Below are positions 62,304 to 64,000 of a stretch of DNA of 64,000 nucleotides, one piece after another. The DNA is from Microplitis mediator (lineage: Eukaryota; Arthropoda; Insecta; Hymenoptera; Braconidae). Where the stretch lies: contig NC_079973.1 of NCBI RefSeq assembly GCF_029852145.1, positions 21,594,422 through 21,658,421 of the forward strand, written 5' to 3'. Within the stretch, counting starts at the first letter, position 1; every line of letters begins with the position of its first letter. The notes below the pieces were generated by a model. The model was given only the letters and a program-made list of their open reading frames with translations. It made no database searches and was not told where the DNA came from. A program made the translations under genes and the position numbers.

Positions 62304-62531
62304 GTCTGCGAAGAAAAGAGAGTGAGGTTAGTAGTGTTGAGTTAGTTGAATGAGATGTAGAGAGCGAGTCGTAAAAATAAGATTACTGATTCAATTGATA
62401 TTATTTCAAGCTTTAAATATTTTTTTCCTCTTTTTTTTGCTCTAGAATTACTTCGTCTTCAACTCTAATGTATGTATGTTCTATTGAATTTTGAAAATAA
62501 TTTATTTGATGGTATGAAGATTAAATTTTTA

Positions 62532-62678
62532 ATGATCCTGAAGTTAGCAGACAAATCAATTGCGAAAAAAAAAACTAAAAATATGCACATGTATTTTTTT
62601 AAATATTTTTTTTTTATAATCTGTCGCTTTGAAAAAAAAATCAAAAAATTATTTGACGGCTACTAACTTCAGAATCAT
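62532..62678. mobile_element. MITE, ATGATMCTGAAGTTAGC family
   Basis: It starts ATGATCCTGAAGTTAGCAGA and ends TACTAACTTCAGAATCAT. AATTTTTA-like sequence occurs on both sides. Confidence 0.75.
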
Positions 62679-62686
62679 AATTTTTA

Positions 62687-62877
62687 ATGATCAATTTTAA
62701 ATCATCCGGTCTAATAATTTTTGGATTTTTTTACAAACGATAAATTAAAAAAAAAAAATATTTTAGAAAATTGGACCAACAGTTTTTTAAATTTTCTACA
62801 TGTGCATATTTTTTTTTTAATTTAATTGTTGAAAAAAAAAATCCGAAAATTGTTAATCGTCTGCTAACCAGGGTCAT
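62687..62877. mobile_element. MITE, same family, diverged ends
   Basis: The interior matches the family (AAATTTTCTACATGTGCATA and a GTCTGCTAAC end), but the termini are decayed: the left is ATGATCAATTTTAA and the right is GGGTCAT. Confidence 0.55.
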
Positions 62878-64000
62878 AATTTTGATGTTTAAATATAAGA
62901 GTATTGGAAAATTAATTAATAGGAGATTGATTCACAGATGGCAAGTCAGATGATGATTAAATGAAAAATAAAAAAAAAATCATATCCAAGGTTATAACAA
63001 AGATTTAAAACATGAGACGCATTTTTATTTGGTCTCTCGGACACTCCTATTATAAACTATACAATAATCACGCCTACGTACTCACGTGTTATTTTTTTTT
63101 CTTTCCGGTATTTCCATTTGCGCGTAGCACTTGGTGCCCAACGGGACACGCTGTCCTATTTAGAACTCGCGAGTTTCATCACAAATACACTCACACACGC
63201 GCACACACACGCTCTGTATATACAGTATAAAAGTGCAAAAATTCTACAGCATGATAATAAAAGAACGTATTGTAGTGTATCTACTTCCTGAAATTCAATT
63301 CCAGTTTCGGGGACATAGCGGGGTTGCAGCAGAAGCGACGAAAAAAAAAGTAAAGGGAGTGTTTAAAAAAAATAAGTAAAGAGAATTAGCGGTAGGACGC
63401 GTGCAATGTGGACGTGGTTGTATTGTTGTTGCGACGCATTAGCAGCTTCTGTGTCGAGGGGATGAAATCAGTACCCCTAAAATTTTTTTTTATTTTTTTT
63501 TGTTTGCACTTAGTGCTGAATGTAACGCGTGTGGTGACTGAGGGACATGATCGAACGTTTTCCTATTTTATGGATTTTATATTTTAGGGTTTCATATTTT
63601 TTTACTTTGCGGTAAAATTTTTATTTGCTAAATTTTATGTCAATTTGATCATCTGAACATCAAAATTTTGTTCAAATTTACGTGGAAATTAATTAAATAA
63701 TTAAATAAATATTTCCAGTTTTCCATTTGTTATATTTATCTAAATGTTTGCTTGTCAGTATCGTAAAAAGATCCATCACAATGTGTCATTGTATGCATGT
63801 ATACAGACTGATGCAGGCTTGTGCATGGCTTTTGTTCATCCCTCGATGGCTTTGTATGTACTTTTACTGTCACGTTTTGCTCTTACTCCTCATATCAGGC
63901 TCTACCGTCTAAAACGTTTACAAATATATATAGTATAATATACATAATATAGTGTACAATAATACACGAAATAAAAGTAATACAAAGTACGGGAGGATTG

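Larger units (their letters stand above)
60453..64000. other. Noncoding region to the window end
   Basis: No gene is recognised. A 156-codon frame at 60805-61275 (plus) is the longest but begins at TTG and shows no domain or codon pattern that I would trust. Two MITE copies lie at 62532-62678 and 62687-62877. Confidence 0.4.

Overview
The window is nuclear DNA from an insect, most likely a hymenopteran. A parasitoid wasp is my inference, not something the sequence proves. It is strongly AT-rich, its genes are split by short GT-AG introns, and it carries a tandem array of chemosensory receptor genes. It also holds the arthropod POU-III regulator ventral veins lacking (vvl), and small foldback transposons are packed into introns and intergenic DNA.

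Layout. At 1-217 (minus) lies the 5' end of an axonemal dynein light chain gene of the p28/DNALI1 family, cut by the window edge. At 3479-7397 (minus) is a complete six-exon LRPAP1/RAP gene, an ER chaperone for LDL-receptor-family proteins; its second intron holds a 2 kb palindrome. From 15.1 to 25.1 kb (minus) there are three intact four-exon odorant receptor genes in tandem, plus a fourth copy reduced to its last two exons and its 5' flank. In that relic the first two exons are missing, an 867-bp MITE sits at the break, and a 100-N assembly gap lies next to a long AAT microsatellite. From 26.6 to 64 kb I recognise only one gene, the intronless vvl CDS at 43374-44729 (plus). It stands in long noncoding flanks, as expected for a developmental regulator with distant enhancers.

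The most interesting signal is directly after the vvl stop codon. The same reading frame continues for 43 codons to a second TAG and then 84 more codons to a TAA. Coding-like GC-rich, His/Gln/Pro-rich sequence persists through both TAGs, and the DNA turns AT-rich at the TAA. I recall that Drosophila vvl/Drifter is reported to undergo stop-codon readthrough. This locus looks like a wasp counterpart with two consecutive leaky stops.

A second theme is nested transposition. At least four places show one small inverted-repeat element inside another. In two of them the target-site duplication or the empty site can be read from the window. The genes do not form a pathway: the dynein, RAP, receptor and vvl loci are independent neighbours.
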